64,000 nucleotides of DNA from Phylloscopus collybita (GCA_027886175.1 JAJNNQ010000008.1:4061501-4125500), one strand, 5' to 3'; counted from the first letter of the stretch, positions 23,221-33,205 are shown. Notes: generated from the letters alone by a model not told the origin. Program-made: numbers and translations.

Positions 23221-24755
23221 TGACGCCCCGGCCAGCGGGGACGTGCCCACCGTGGCCAATGGACCCCCGGGGGCAACGGCTGCCCCTCCCCGGGAACCCC
23301 CACCCGCCGGCACCCGCTGCCCTATCTATCCCTCCCTGGTACCTCCTGCTTCCTGCCCCTCTGTCTCCTCCTGCCCTGCCCTCTCTCTACATGCTTCCTT
23401 CACTTGCTCTCTTCGGCCCTCTTTCTGCTCTTTTTCTCATTTTCTCCTCTTCTTTTTCCTATTTTTTCTGCTTTTTTCTTTTGGCTTTTTTTCTTTTGTT
23501 CTTCTATGTCACTTTTCCTTCTTTTTTCTTATTTTCTTCATTTTCCCATTTTTCTTATTTTCTTTTTAACTCTTTTCCTTTCTTTTCCTTTCTTTTTAAC
23601 TCTTTTCCTTTCTAACTCTTTTTCTCCACCCTTCTATTTTCCTCTTTTCTTGCTTTCTTTTTTTTTTGCCTCTTTCCCTTTGTTTCTCTTTTCCTTTTCC
23701 CCTCTCCCTTTCCCTCTCCTCTGTTTTCTTTCCCCCGGGCGCAGGCGGGTGGCCCCAGCCGCAGCAGGAGAGGACGGTGCCAGCAGGGCTGTGGCAGCCA
23801 TGGAGCACCAGGAGCACCAGGAGCACCAGGAGCACCAGGAGTGGGGGGCCCTGGTCCTATTTTCCCGCAGCTGCCTGCTTGGGGCCAGCACAGCTCAGCC
23901 TCATGCCAGGGGGCAGAAACAATGGGCTGGGGGTGCAGGGGGAGAAGATGAAGTGGGGGCATGTGAGAGGGTGGGGGGGGCTGGGGGTAGAGGCACTGCA
24001 ATCCCCTCTGTCTTGGGGGGACACCAGGCTGCAGGGACGGAGGATGCTGAGCCTCCACCTTGCCCCCCCTCACAAGGATCACTTGGGACCCCCTGCAAAC
24101 CCCCTCACTCTCCCTCAGCACCCACAGGCCCTGTGCAGGGCCCGCTCAGAGGTGGGTCCAGGCACAGGAGGTTTGACTCAGACCCCCCAAGCAAAGCAGC
24201 TGATTTCTGCCGGCGGCTGGAGGAAAGCACAACCCCCCGGCCCCCGCTGTACATAGCCCCCCGCCACCCTGCTGTCTGTTGCATCGCAGCCCCTCGGCCC
24301 TCCCCCTTAGGAATAACAATTTAGTTCTCCCCCTTTCCCCTTCTCCTGTCCAGAACCGCTGAGGCCAAGTGACAAATGTTTGGGTTTGAGGGTGGGGGGG
24401 GTCTCTTTATTTTGTACAGAAAACAAAAATTCTTTGGAAAAGAAAAAAAAACCTGACCTGTCTTTCGACTGAAGTAACTTTTCTGGTGCTGTTGTTAACT
24501 TGGTCCTTATTATTTTCTCTTTTTTTAATTTATTTTTCCCCCTCGTGTTCCTGCCTCTGCCGCCACTCCCCCTCTCCCTCTCCCTCTGCCACGTTTCTTT
24601 CTGTTTCTTTCATTCCGTCTTTTTTTTTTTCTTTTCTTTTTTTTTTTCTGGTGGTAATTCCCCTCTTTCCCCCCCTCCCCCGTTTTCCATAGTCACTGCT
24701 ACAAGTAACGAATGCACTGTGAAGATTCCAGTATTAATAAAGGTTGTACTGTAAT
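23221..24755 (+). other. MTSS2: MTSS2 3' UTR with pyrimidine tract and AATAAA
   Basis: Follows the MTSS2 stop codon. From about 23390 to 23740 it is nearly all C and T (runs of CTTTTCTTT), a strong potential PTB-binding tract in RNA. At 23803-23841 there are just over four copies of the 9-mer GAGCACCAG. A second T/C-rich block lies at 24510-24690. A canonical AATAAA at 24736-24741 marks the likely transcript end near 24755. The long open frame across this region has a compositionally extreme Phe/Ser/Leu translation and is not a gene. Confidence 0.75.
24736..24741 (+). terminator. MTSS2: MTSS2 poly(A) signal
   Basis: Canonical AATAAA about 1.5 kb after the MTSS2 stop codon, followed by a GT/T-rich element (GGTTGTACTG). 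This is the best end point for MTSS2, leaving about 350 bp before the next start codon. Confidence 0.8.
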
Positions 24756-25102
24756 TAATAGCCTTGCTGCGCTCCTATGGATGTTCTGGTTCTCTGGGGC
24801 CACCCCAGTAATGGGGAAGAGGTGGGATGGTACCATTACCCCTTTGGGATTCCCATGGCTTGAGGGGAGTGGGTGTTTTGGGGTGCGGAGAAGTGCAGCA
24901 ACCCCATGGTCAAGGTGCTGGGTGACCCTGGGATGCAGAAGAACATCCTGCTGCCCCATCCCCTTCAGAAGAGGCGGTGCAGGCGGTGCCCCCTGCCTCC
25001 ACCCATCCCAGCAGCACCCGCAGCGTCGCCACCTCCCGGATTATCGAGGCCGATTGCCAAACTTCGCCGGGGCAGCACAACCGGCTGTGGAGGCCAGCGG
25101 GG

Positions 25103-27466
25103 ATGGAGGGGCTCAGCGTGGGCAGTGTCCTGCTGACCGGCTGCGATGGGGGGCTGGGCCTGGGGCTGCTGAAGGGGTTGCTGGAGCAGCCCAGCCCACC
25201 TCGGCACCTCTTCGCTGCTTGCCTGGACCCCCAGGGCAAGGTAGGGAGGGCACTGGAACAGGGGGACAGGAGGGAGACAGCTCTGGGGTGGGTGCCTGGG
25301 GATGCCACAATCCCACCTGGAACTGGGAGGCTGAGTGCCAGCATCCTGCACGATGAACGGCATGGAAAAATACATGTGTGTATATATATCTATAGATACA
25401 CAACAAAAATACATATATGTGTATTAACTATTAAAAATACCTATCTATGTGTTAAATATGTATGTATTGAAATTTTCTGCGTCCCTTGGCGCAGGTGTGT
25501 GCATGATGGGGAGTGCAGGGGGGGTTGCTGGCAGCCCCTGTGCCGGGGCCATCGCTGCTGAGAGCTTTGAAGCTGCCGGGCTCAGCCAGGTGCAGAGAAG
25601 CAGCGACTCAAATCACTCCCACTGGATCTTGTTGTAACCTGTTGGCCCTGAGATGAGGGGCCACCCTCTTCCCACCCTGGCACAGTGCAGGGTGTGACCC
25701 CCTCCCTCCGCTTTCTCCACCTAGGCTGTCAATGAGGTGGCTTTGGGCTTTCCCAACGTCATGATCCTGCCTCTAGGTAAGTGCTGGGGCGGGAATGGGA
25801 TGAAGCTTCTTAGGATTTAATTGCGACCGTGGGTGGCTCCAGGAAATGCCACCAAGCAGGTGGGTCCCTTGGTTTGGCTTAGCTCAACCAGGTCACTGAT
25901 GGGACCAGGAGGATGCTCAGGGGCTGGGAGTTGCCTCCTGCCATGTCCTACAGCATCTTGCCAGGGTCGTGGCCACCAGCCTGCCCCCAAACCGTCTTGT
26001 CCCCATGCAGATGTTACAGATCCCAACAGCATCAAGGCAGCAGTCGGGAAGGTGAGGGAGGAGGTGGGAAGTGCTGGCCTCAACCTCCTGGTTAACAACA
26101 CCAGCACCACGCGCCGCAGCACTTTGGCCACCGAGACAGCAGAGAACATGAGCCTCGTCTACACCACCAACACCATCGGGCCCCTGCAGACAAGCCAGGT
26201 GAGGACACAGGCACACCTGCCCCAAACACTGGGAACAGGGAGGAAGAGGATGGTGATGCCTGAGATCCCATCCCCTGCAGGCCTTCCTGCCCCTGCTGAA
26301 GGAGGCGGCTGAGGCCGAAGGGCAGCGTGAGATGAGCTGCAGCAGAGCTGCCATCATCAACATCTCCAGCATCCTGGGCTCCATCGAGGTTGCCCAGGCT
26401 TGGGAGGAGAGGCAGGACATCTGCTACCGCTGCAGCAAGGTACCACCACTGGGAGGATGGGGAGGAATTTGGGGGTCACGTCCTCTGGGATTCCCCCTAC
26501 CACTGGCCATGGCATTGCCAGATCATGATGGTAAGGAGGGGAATTTATCCTCCCAGGCTGCTCTGAACATGCTTACCAAGTGCCTGGCCCTGGAGTACGG
26601 GAGCAGTGGGATCCTCTGCGTCTCTGTGGATCCTGGACATGTGACACCTCCCTTGGAACAGGGAATGGTGAGTGACGGGAGGTGCATGGCCAACCCAGCT
26701 CAGCAAGGTCCCACAGGTATCCATTCCTAGGGGCATCCTTTCCCAGGAGCATCCCCTCCCAAAGCCCTTCCTATGAACATCCCTTCTCATGGTCATCCTT
26801 TCCCAAAGAAATCCCTTCACAGAAACATTCCTTCCCACTGACATCCCTTCCCTTCGGCACCTCTTCAGAGGGTATTTCTTCCCATGAACATCCCTTCCTG
26901 AGGCATCCTTGACCATGGACATCTCTTCCCTGGGCACCCACATCTGTGCAGTCCCTTGGTCCCACAGTGGCTGTGCCACCACAGAAAGGGGACAATCCCA
27001 GCCTCTCCCCTCAAACTATCTGATTTCTTCCCTATTTTTCATTTCCTTTCCCATCCTGATGGTGTGTCAGCAGAGGGCACCCCGGTCCTGCACTTGTCTG
27101 TCCTTTACTGTGCTCTAGCTGACAAATGAGTCACTTTTTAATTAGGAATGAAAAAATTAACCTCCACCCTTTCAGCACTCAAATGAGGGACAATCAATTT
27201 GTGCAAAGCAGCATCTCTTGGCTGCTGGAGCATTTCCAGCTGCTCCCAAAGCAACCCAGACAGAGCAGGCATTCCACCACACCATGGGTGGGATTGGGGG
27301 TGTTGGGGTGGAGAATCCTGGCTCACCCATCCCTTGCCCTTGGGTGCGGCAGGGCCCGGTGACGGAGGAGGAGAGCGTGCGGGGCGTCCTGCGGCTGCTG
27401 GCCCAGCTCTCGGCCACCAGCAATGGCACCTTCTGGGACTGGAGAGGGCAGAGGCTGCCCTGGTGA
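25103..27466 (+). CDS. Short-chain dehydrogenase/reductase, C-factor/sniffer-like, complete, 6 exons
   Basis: Exons 25103-25240, 25725-25776, 26011-26198, 26281-26439, 26557-26667, 27353-27466 give 762 nt and 253 residues, the normal length for a classical single-domain SDR. The first in-frame ATG (25103) has good context (GGGGATGG). The Rossmann glycine motif TGCDGGLGLG is at residues 12-21, and the cofactor-side aspartate is LPLDVTD around 64. The catalytic serine lies in INISSILGS (155-156), and Tyr175 and Lys179 in YRCSK are intact. The family's C-terminal half is seen in AALNMLTKCLALE and VDPGHV. Oddity: the usual NNAG structural motif reads NNTS (92-95), so the fold is kept but this position is divergent. 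It is probably a soluble NAD(P)(H)-dependent carbonyl reductase; the substrate is unknown. It lies head-to-tail behind MTSS2. I know similar C-factor-like loci in birds and fish but no settled symbol. Confidence 0.88.
25366..25475. repeat. AT-rich simple repeat in dehydrogenase intron 1
   Basis: Imperfect TATATATCTATAGATACA / ACATATATGTGTAT low-complexity DNA inside the first intron of the dehydrogenase gene, unlike the GC-rich flanks. Confidence 0.55.
26715..26935. repeat. Minisatellite in dehydrogenase intron 5
   Basis: About ten diverged copies of a unit near 20 bp built around GAACATCCCTTCCCA. It lies in the intron between the fifth and sixth coding exons. Copies differ by several bases, so this is an old or error-prone array. 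Confidence 0.7.
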
Positions 27467-27499
27467 GAGCAGCGTCTGCCCACTGAGCTTAAATAATTA

Positions 27500-27505
27500 A
27501 TTAAA
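27500..27505 (+). terminator. Candidate poly(A) signal of the dehydrogenase gene
   Basis: The common variant ATTAAA lies 34 bp after the stop codon within an AT-rich patch. This implies a very short 3' UTR. No canonical AATAAA was seen closer. Assignment is by motif and position only. Confidence 0.5.
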
Positions 27506-27529
27506 GTGAATTAATTGCCATTTCCAGGC

Positions 27530-28860
27530 TCACTCTGATTCGGGCGGGGGGGGGTGGGGATGGGCAGGGGATGGATACAGGGATGCACAGGTTGGAGGAT
27601 GGGTTGGATTCGCTGCCCCCCTGGCCTGGGATGCTGATTTGGGTCAGGACAGCATAAGGAAGGATGCTCCAAGTGTGGTCCTGAATCCAAGGCATCCCTG
27701 GGGCCAGGAGAACCCCCTGGGTATGCTCACTCTAAGGCCATAAGCCATACTGCTTATGGGGACATCCCAGAGAGCTCCCAAACTCAGCCCTTGTCCTGCT
27801 GAGTCTGCCCACTCCAAAACCAGCTGGCCTTTCCATGCCCACCCCAAGGATGCAGCCAGGCATTTTTCTTGCTGGTTTGAAGCCAGCAAAGGTTCTTTCT
27901 ATTCCAGCAGCTGGGGGATTTCACAGCAGGAGATCTCCCAAGTCTCAGCACATGTCTAAAGATGTCTTTTGAGACCTGGGCAGGGCATCTTGGGCTGACC
28001 CTCCCTGAAACCATCCCTCATGGTACACCAGGAGATATTGTAAACAGGCCCCCATTCTCGATCCTGTGAGTGCATTCCTGTGGAGGCTCTCAGCTGATAT
28101 TTTTGAAGCCATCTCTCAAAAGAGGGACCAGAAGAAAATGCACAATATCTCAAGCGGGCTGAACACGCAGAGTTTTGGCAAGCCCATTGCTGTGAGGATA
28201 CTCTGGGAAGCTTGGCAGGGGTCATTTTGCAGGGACAGCTTCAGTTTTCCCACAGTGGAGGATGATGAAGGATCATTCCCACGCTTGACACGAGGAAGTG
28301 GGAGGTTGGGGCTCAGCCCCAAGGGCTGAGGCAGCCCCAGGTGGGTCCCTGGACCACACAGAGGCTCTGTTAAAGTCAGCAGGGGTGGGAGAGAGGGTCC
28401 CTCTAGTCTCACTGCTCTTACCAAGCAGTGGATCATCACTGGTGGGTTTTACATGCGCTCTGCATGGGCTCTATATAAACAGGAGTCATCACTAGGCGTG
28501 AAGGGAGGAGAAAGAGGAGGAGGAGGAAGACGTTCCTCCACTCATGCTGCAGTGCCCATGGACTCATGAGCCTAAGCCATGAATACACCAATTAAGGTCT
28601 CTAATAGCTGATGAAGGTAATTAACTAAGCTGTAAAAGGGGGAGGCAGCCAGGCATCCCCAGTCCCTCCAGTGTGCCGCCTGCACTGTGCTGCCAAGCAC
28701 TACAAACAAATCCAGATGTTTCCTTGCCAGGGAAGCAGCCGGGGCTGACGGAAGCAGCTTGGCAGGAGTCCCTTTATCAGAGTGGGTCTCTCCCCCACAG
28801 TGGTGAGGGAGGTGGCTGACACCCCAAAAGAGGAGGCAGTGGAGGCAGTGGGGTTCTGTT
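27530..28860. other. Intergenic region between dehydrogenase and IL34
   Basis: No exon-like segment, RNA gene or recognisable mobile element was seen. There is a short purine-rich GGAGGA tract near 28505-28530. Confidence 0.5.
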
Positions 28861-28869
28861 TGCTGGTCC

Positions 28870-28875
28870 TTTATT
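28870..28875 (-). terminator. IL34: Candidate IL34 poly(A) signal
   Basis: TTTATT on the plus strand reads AATAAA on the IL34 strand, about 420 bp past the IL34 stop. A variant ATTAAA (plus-strand TTTAAT at 28945-28950) lies closer and could be used instead. The sequence alone does not decide between them. Confidence 0.4.
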
Positions 28876-29295
28876 TTGGGTAAGGCCGGAGGCTCCCGGG
28901 ACCGAGTCAGAAGCTGAGGTGCAATGCTAGAGAATTAACTGGTGTTTAATAAAAGCTGAGGAAAAAATACAAATTGAGATAAACAGGGTGATGCCTTCAC
29001 CTGCCCTGTGGGCAAGGAGGGCTGGTGTCCCCCTAACAGCTGCCTGCCACAGGGGGCTGTGTCTGACCCCACACCCATGCAAAGGGTGCCAGACGTTTTG
29101 GATGGACAAGATTCCACAGCCATAAACAGTCCCACAGTTCTGGAAGTGGTTGTGTTTGGTCCTGGAAGAAGTGGCATTTGTCCCACGTTTGCACCTTCCT
29201 TGGGAACCCCCCATGGGGCTCTGGGAGGGGCAGAGCAGAGGCAGCATCCAAGGCTCCAGGTCAAGGAGGTGTCGAGTGAGGGGTCTTCCACCGGG

Positions 29296-32200
29296 TTAGG
29301 TGGACTCCCACCGACCTGAACAGAGGGAACAGGTGACATGGTGTGGGACAGGGCCCCTGCTGTATGGCACCTGCGTTCCCCAAGGTGGGGCCGCCACCCT
29401 GATCCCCAACTCACAGGGCACCCCATAGAGCATCCGCATGACCTTGAGGCAGTTGTCCAGCAGTGCCTTGGGGCGCACAGCCTTGCTCCGGCTCTCAGCG
29501 CCCGCGCTGTGGATCAGCTTCACCAGATCGGCCACCACTGTGTCCACATCTACCTGCAGGGACAGATCACCAGGATGTCACCAAGGTCCCCCAGGGCGCA
29601 AAAGGGTGCAGCTGTTGCATTGGCCGGGAATCGAACCCGGGCCTCCCGCGTGGCAGGCGAGAATTCTACCACTGAACCACCAATGCCAGATGTGCACACC
29701 ATCCCAGCCCTCCCCCACACTCCCAAACCCAGCGGGCTGCCAGCAGCACGGACAGGCCCTGTCAGCTCTCAACACCCTCACACAGCACCCAACACAGCTC
29801 CGGCCCATGGGAACGCCTCTTCCCGCTGCCTGACATCACCTACAAGGCGCAAGGAAGCGTTGTCAGCAGCCTCCTGAGTTCACCCTCTGATGAGACAGCC
29901 CGGCAAAGCTCCCTCTCTCCTCAGAGGGGCTGCAAAACCTCCCCGTGGCACAGGACAACTCAGCCACATTTCAGCTTCACATTGGGGACCCAGCTGTGGC
30001 AGCCCATCCACATCCAGCACCCAAACACAGCCGCCTCTTGGATATGGCAGCACCCCCCAGACCCATGCAGGCCTCACTGCCCCGGGCCTCACTGCCACCG
30101 AGCCAAAGACCCTTGTCACTGCCACCAAACCAGTGTCACTGGCACCACTGCCAGTGAGCCATGGACAGTCACTACCCATAAGGCAGGGTCCCTCTCTGCC
30201 ACCAAGTCCCCTGGGGGTCACCAAAGTGCCCTGGCTTTGTTCCACCGACAATAACACTCCTCACATCCGCACAGAGTGGGAGAGATGTGTAATCCACCCA
30301 GGGCAATCCCCGTGCTCCCCCCAGAAGACACTGGGTGCAAAAAATGATGCTGTCGTTGCATTGGCCGGGAATCGAACCCGGGCCTCCCGCGTGGCAGGCG
30401 AGAATTCTACCACTGAACCACCAATGCCAGATGTGCAAGGCGTCCCAACCCTCCCCACAAGCCCCCACCGTCCCAAATCCAGCCGAGTGAGTGCCATGCG
30501 GGCAGGCACTGCTGGCTGTGAACACACCACACACACAGACACAGAAACACAGGGGTGCACACACACACAGACACACACACAGGGGACTCCAGCACACAGC
30601 TCTGATATCACAGCTCCAGCCCATGGAAGCGCCTCTTCTGCTGCCTCATCAATACGGAGGGGTTGTCAGCAGCCTTCTGAGCCTCTGATAACAACTGAGC
30701 AAAGCTCCCTCTCTCCTCAGAGGGGCTGCAGAACCTGCCCCATGGCACAGGACAACTCAGCCACATTTCAGCTTCACACTAGGGACCCAGCTGTGACAGG
30801 CCACCCACATCCAGCACCCAAATGCAGCTGCCTTGGGGTGCAGCAGCACTGCCCAGCCACAAGTAACTCATGGCTGTATGGAGCCCAAGTGAGGTGGAGG
30901 GGCTGGGGGCAACAGAGTTGAAAGGCAGGACACTGGGCTGCACTGACAAGGAACCAAAACTTGGCTTTTGAGCAGGGAGCACAATAATTGTCCCACTGAA
31001 CCACATATGCCAGATGTGGAACTGCCCACAGCTGCCATCTGCCGCCATGGCCTGGGTACCCTTGACAGGAACCAGCACCTCACCCTTCACTGCCACTTAG
31101 CACCCCTTAGTGTCACTGAGCCAGCGTCTCGTCACGCAGCCGAGCTGGTCATTCAGTAAACCATCTCCTCTTACTGCTCCCCAAGTGCCACCAAGCCAAG
31201 GATAGACTGCAGGCAGAGCTGCTGCTGCCACCCTCGGGGCCTGAGCACCCACACAAACCACAGAGTCAGCCCCGAGGGGACACGCAGAGGGAGCATCTCT
31301 ACAGAGATGCCCAAGGGAGCACCCACGGGACCAGCACAGGGAGCACCTCTGCGCTACACCCTGGGCACCCTGGCAGCCGCCAAAGGACGGCAGGGCGCAA
31401 AAGGGTGCAGCTGTTGCATTGGCCGGGAATCGAACCCGGGCCTCCCGCGTGGCAGGCGAGAATTCTACCACTGAACCACCAATGCCAGATGTGCACACCA
31501 TCCCAGCCCTCCCCCACACTCCCAAACCCAGCGGGCTGCCAGCAGCACGGACAGGCCCTGTCAGCTCTCAACACCCTCACACAGCACCCAACACAGCTCC
31601 GGCCCATGGAACGCCTCTTCCCGCTGCCTCACATCACCTACAAGGCGCAAGGAAGCGTTGTCAGCAGCCTGCTGAGTTCACCCTCTGATGAGACAGCCCG
31701 GCAAAGCTCCCTCTCTCCTCAGAGGGGCTGCAAAACCTCCCCGTGGCACAGGACAACCCAGCCGGTGTCCAAACTTTGGCTTCGCATTGGGGACCCAGCC
31801 GTGACAGGCCACCAATATCCAGCACCCAAATGAAATTGCCTCGGGGTTCAGCAGCTCCCTCGGCAGAGAGGCAGGACCGTCACCGGGAAAACGGATGAAT
31901 TCATGAGCACCTTCTCCCTGATCGCCCACAACGGCCGGCCGTGATAGCGTCACCCCGTGACGGAGGTCGGTGTGTGTGACAGCCCCGTTCTCTCCTCCCC
32001 AGGTCTGCCGGTCCCCCAAGGGGACGGGTTGCAGGCAAGAAAAAGAAGCTGTCGTTGCATTGGCCGGGAATCGAACCCGGGCCTCCCGCGTGGCAGGCGA
32101 GAATTCTACCACTGAACCACCAATGCCAGATGTGCAATCTAGCTGAGGCAGCGCCCCAGGCCCCCGCACCCCGCTCCCAACCTCTGTCCTTGCACCGTCC

Positions 32201-33205
32201 CTGTCAGTCCTTCCACAGAACCCCACGCAGGTAAAATGTCCATGCCCGTGCTGTCCCCTCCCGGCGCTGGTGGCTCAGTGCGTGTCCTCCCAGCACAGGA
32301 GTGCGTGACACGCGGCTGGGCGGGGGTGCTCGGGGGGATCCTCACCTGCCGGTACTTGCTGTACTCCTCACCCAGGGCATCGAAGAGCTGGCAGAGTTCC
32401 TGGGTGTATTTCCAGGACGGGTGCTTCTCTGGCAGCACCTCACGGATCCGCAGCACTGCCTGGGAGCTGACATGGAACCAGAGGTACCGCAGTGCTGCCT
32501 CCGACACTGTCCCGTTGCGCTAAAGGGCAAGAGGGTGAGAGCCGTGCAGCCCCCGTGGGTCCCTGGAGTGCTCCCATCACGGGACTCTCCCCTGCCACCC
32601 TCTTACCAGGCGGGTGATGTTGGACGGCCTCAGCACCTCTTCGTACTGGACCTGGACTGTGTAGTCGATGGGAAAGTAGTGTTTCTGGAAAGGCAAGGAA
32701 GAGCATGGGGGCTGGCAAGGGGCGAAGTAATGGGCACATCCTTGCCATACCATCCTCAGCATGACACCAGGGAGCCGGTGCAAAAGGCCTTTGATGAGGT
32801 CAGCCCCCAGCAGGAGTAGCTCTGGGCACAATTTGGCACAAATTGTCCCTGGTAAAAAACACAGCACCCAGCACCCAGCCACTGTTGAGCAGTGGGTGCT
32901 GCCTCCCCCATGTCCCCTCTGGAGCAAATCAGGGCCCTACAATGCCACATGTGCCCCCCACCTCCCAAAGCTGGGGTTACCATGTACTGCAGGCGCATCT
33001 CGTACTGCAACTTGTCCTGGAGCAGGCGGGTGAGCTCGCATTCCCCCGGCGCCGCGGCCTCCAGCCCCAGCACAGCCAGGACACCTGGGCAGCCAAAGCC
33101 AGCGGCATCAGCCCCCTCAGGGACACCCACTGAGGTGACTCCTGAGGCCATCCCCCCTGTCCCCCAGCTGTACTCACATAGGACGGCAGCGTAGCCCTGC
33201 TGCAT
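29296..33205 (-). CDS. IL34: IL34 (interleukin-34), complete, 6 coding exons
   Basis: IL-34 is a secreted four-helix cytokine and the second ligand of CSF1R, acting on macrophages and microglia. Minus-strand exons in order: 33178-33205, 32981-33084, 32607-32684, 32346-32519, 29415-29553, 29296-29315. They total 543 nt and 180 residues, and all junctions keep frame (phases 1, 0, 0, 0, 1). The start ATG has A at -3. Residues 1 to about 21 form a hydrophobic signal peptide (AVLCVLAVLGLEAAA). Family text includes ECELTRLLQDKLQYEMRLQY, KHYFPIDYTVQVQYEEV, ALRYLWFHVS, HPSWKYTQEL and VRPKALLDNC. N-glycosylation sequons are NIT (66-68) and NGT (72-74). Cysteines are at 25, 113, 163 and 175, with one more in the signal peptide. 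The protein ends RWEST just after the last helix, without the long Pro/Ser tail of the 242-residue human protein. The last 20-nt coding piece is the least certain part. The fifth coding intron holds the tRNA-Gly array. Confidence 0.93.
29592..29959. repeat. Duplicated tRNA cassette, unit A (partner 31391-31757)
   Basis: Unit A runs from CAGGGCGCAAAAGG through the tRNA and about 270 bp beyond. It matches 31391-31757 with only about four differences, including a one-base indel in CATGGGAACG versus CATGGAACG. A third, more diverged relative surrounds tRNA copy 2, with shared text around 30600-30790. Confidence 0.85.
29616..29686 (-). tRNA. TRNAG-GCC: tRNA-Gly (GCC), copy 1
   Basis: The minus strand reads GCATTGGTGGTTCAGTGGTA at the 5' end (A box) and has the anticodon loop CTGCCAC (anticodon GCC). 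The B box is GGTTCGAATCC and the 3' acceptor strand CCAATGC is followed by discriminator A, 71 nt in all. All cloverleaf stems pair. A TTTT Pol III terminator (AAAA at 29600-29603 on plus) follows. It lies 62 bp upstream of the acceptor of IL34 coding exon 5, on the same strand. Confidence 0.97.
30357..30427 (-). tRNA. TRNAG-GCC: tRNA-Gly (GCC), copy 2
   Basis: The 71-nt tRNA body is identical to copy 1. A T6 terminator (plus-strand A run 30339-30344) follows the gene. It lies in the same IL34 intron and on the same strand, 741 bp from copy 1. Its flanks are related to those of the other copies but more diverged. Confidence 0.97.
30521..30591. repeat. CA-rich microsatellite
   Basis: Interrupted (CA)n with ACACACAC, CAGACACAG and GGGGTGCACACA interruptions, inside the tRNA-bearing IL34 intron. 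Confidence 0.75.
30945..31010 (-). pseudogene. Decayed tRNA-Gly copy
   Basis: The minus strand from 31010 reads GCATATGTGGTTCAGTGG, matching the 5' end and A box of the tRNA-Gly copies, and is preceded by the same upstream CACATCTG. After that the anticodon arm is scrambled and only a TTTTGGTTCC B-box-like trace remains. It is best read as a degenerate fifth copy of the cassette, probably not transcribed as a tRNA. Confidence 0.65.
31391..31757. repeat. Duplicated tRNA cassette, unit B (partner 29592-29959)
   Basis: Near-identical partner of unit A carrying tRNA copy 3. Beyond 31757 similarity drops but traces continue (GGGGACCCAG..., CCAGCACCCAAA), showing an older, larger repeating unit overlain by a recent copy event. 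Confidence 0.85.
31415..31485 (-). tRNA. TRNAG-GCC: tRNA-Gly (GCC), copy 3
   Basis: Body identical to copies 1, 2 and 4. Its terminator is TTTT (AAAA at 31399-31402 on plus). The flanks of about 370 bp are nearly identical to those of copy 1, so these two arose by a recent duplication or have been homogenised. Confidence 0.97.
32056..32126 (-). tRNA. TRNAG-GCC: tRNA-Gly (GCC), copy 4
   Basis: Identical 71-nt tRNA body with a T5 terminator (plus-strand A run 32040-32044). It is the first of the array in the direction of IL34 transcription, about 220 bp after the donor of coding exon 4. Confidence 0.97.

Noticed and set aside
23404..24324. 306-codon plus-strand open frame
   Set aside because: It begins in the pyrimidine tract of the MTSS2 3' UTR and encodes low-complexity Phe/Ser/Leu.
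29890..30921. 343-codon plus-strand open frame through the tRNA region
   Set aside because: It crosses tRNA copy 2 and the CA microsatellite, and its repeated segments are antisense translations of the tRNA cassettes (for example GNRTRASRVAGENS). Not a gene.
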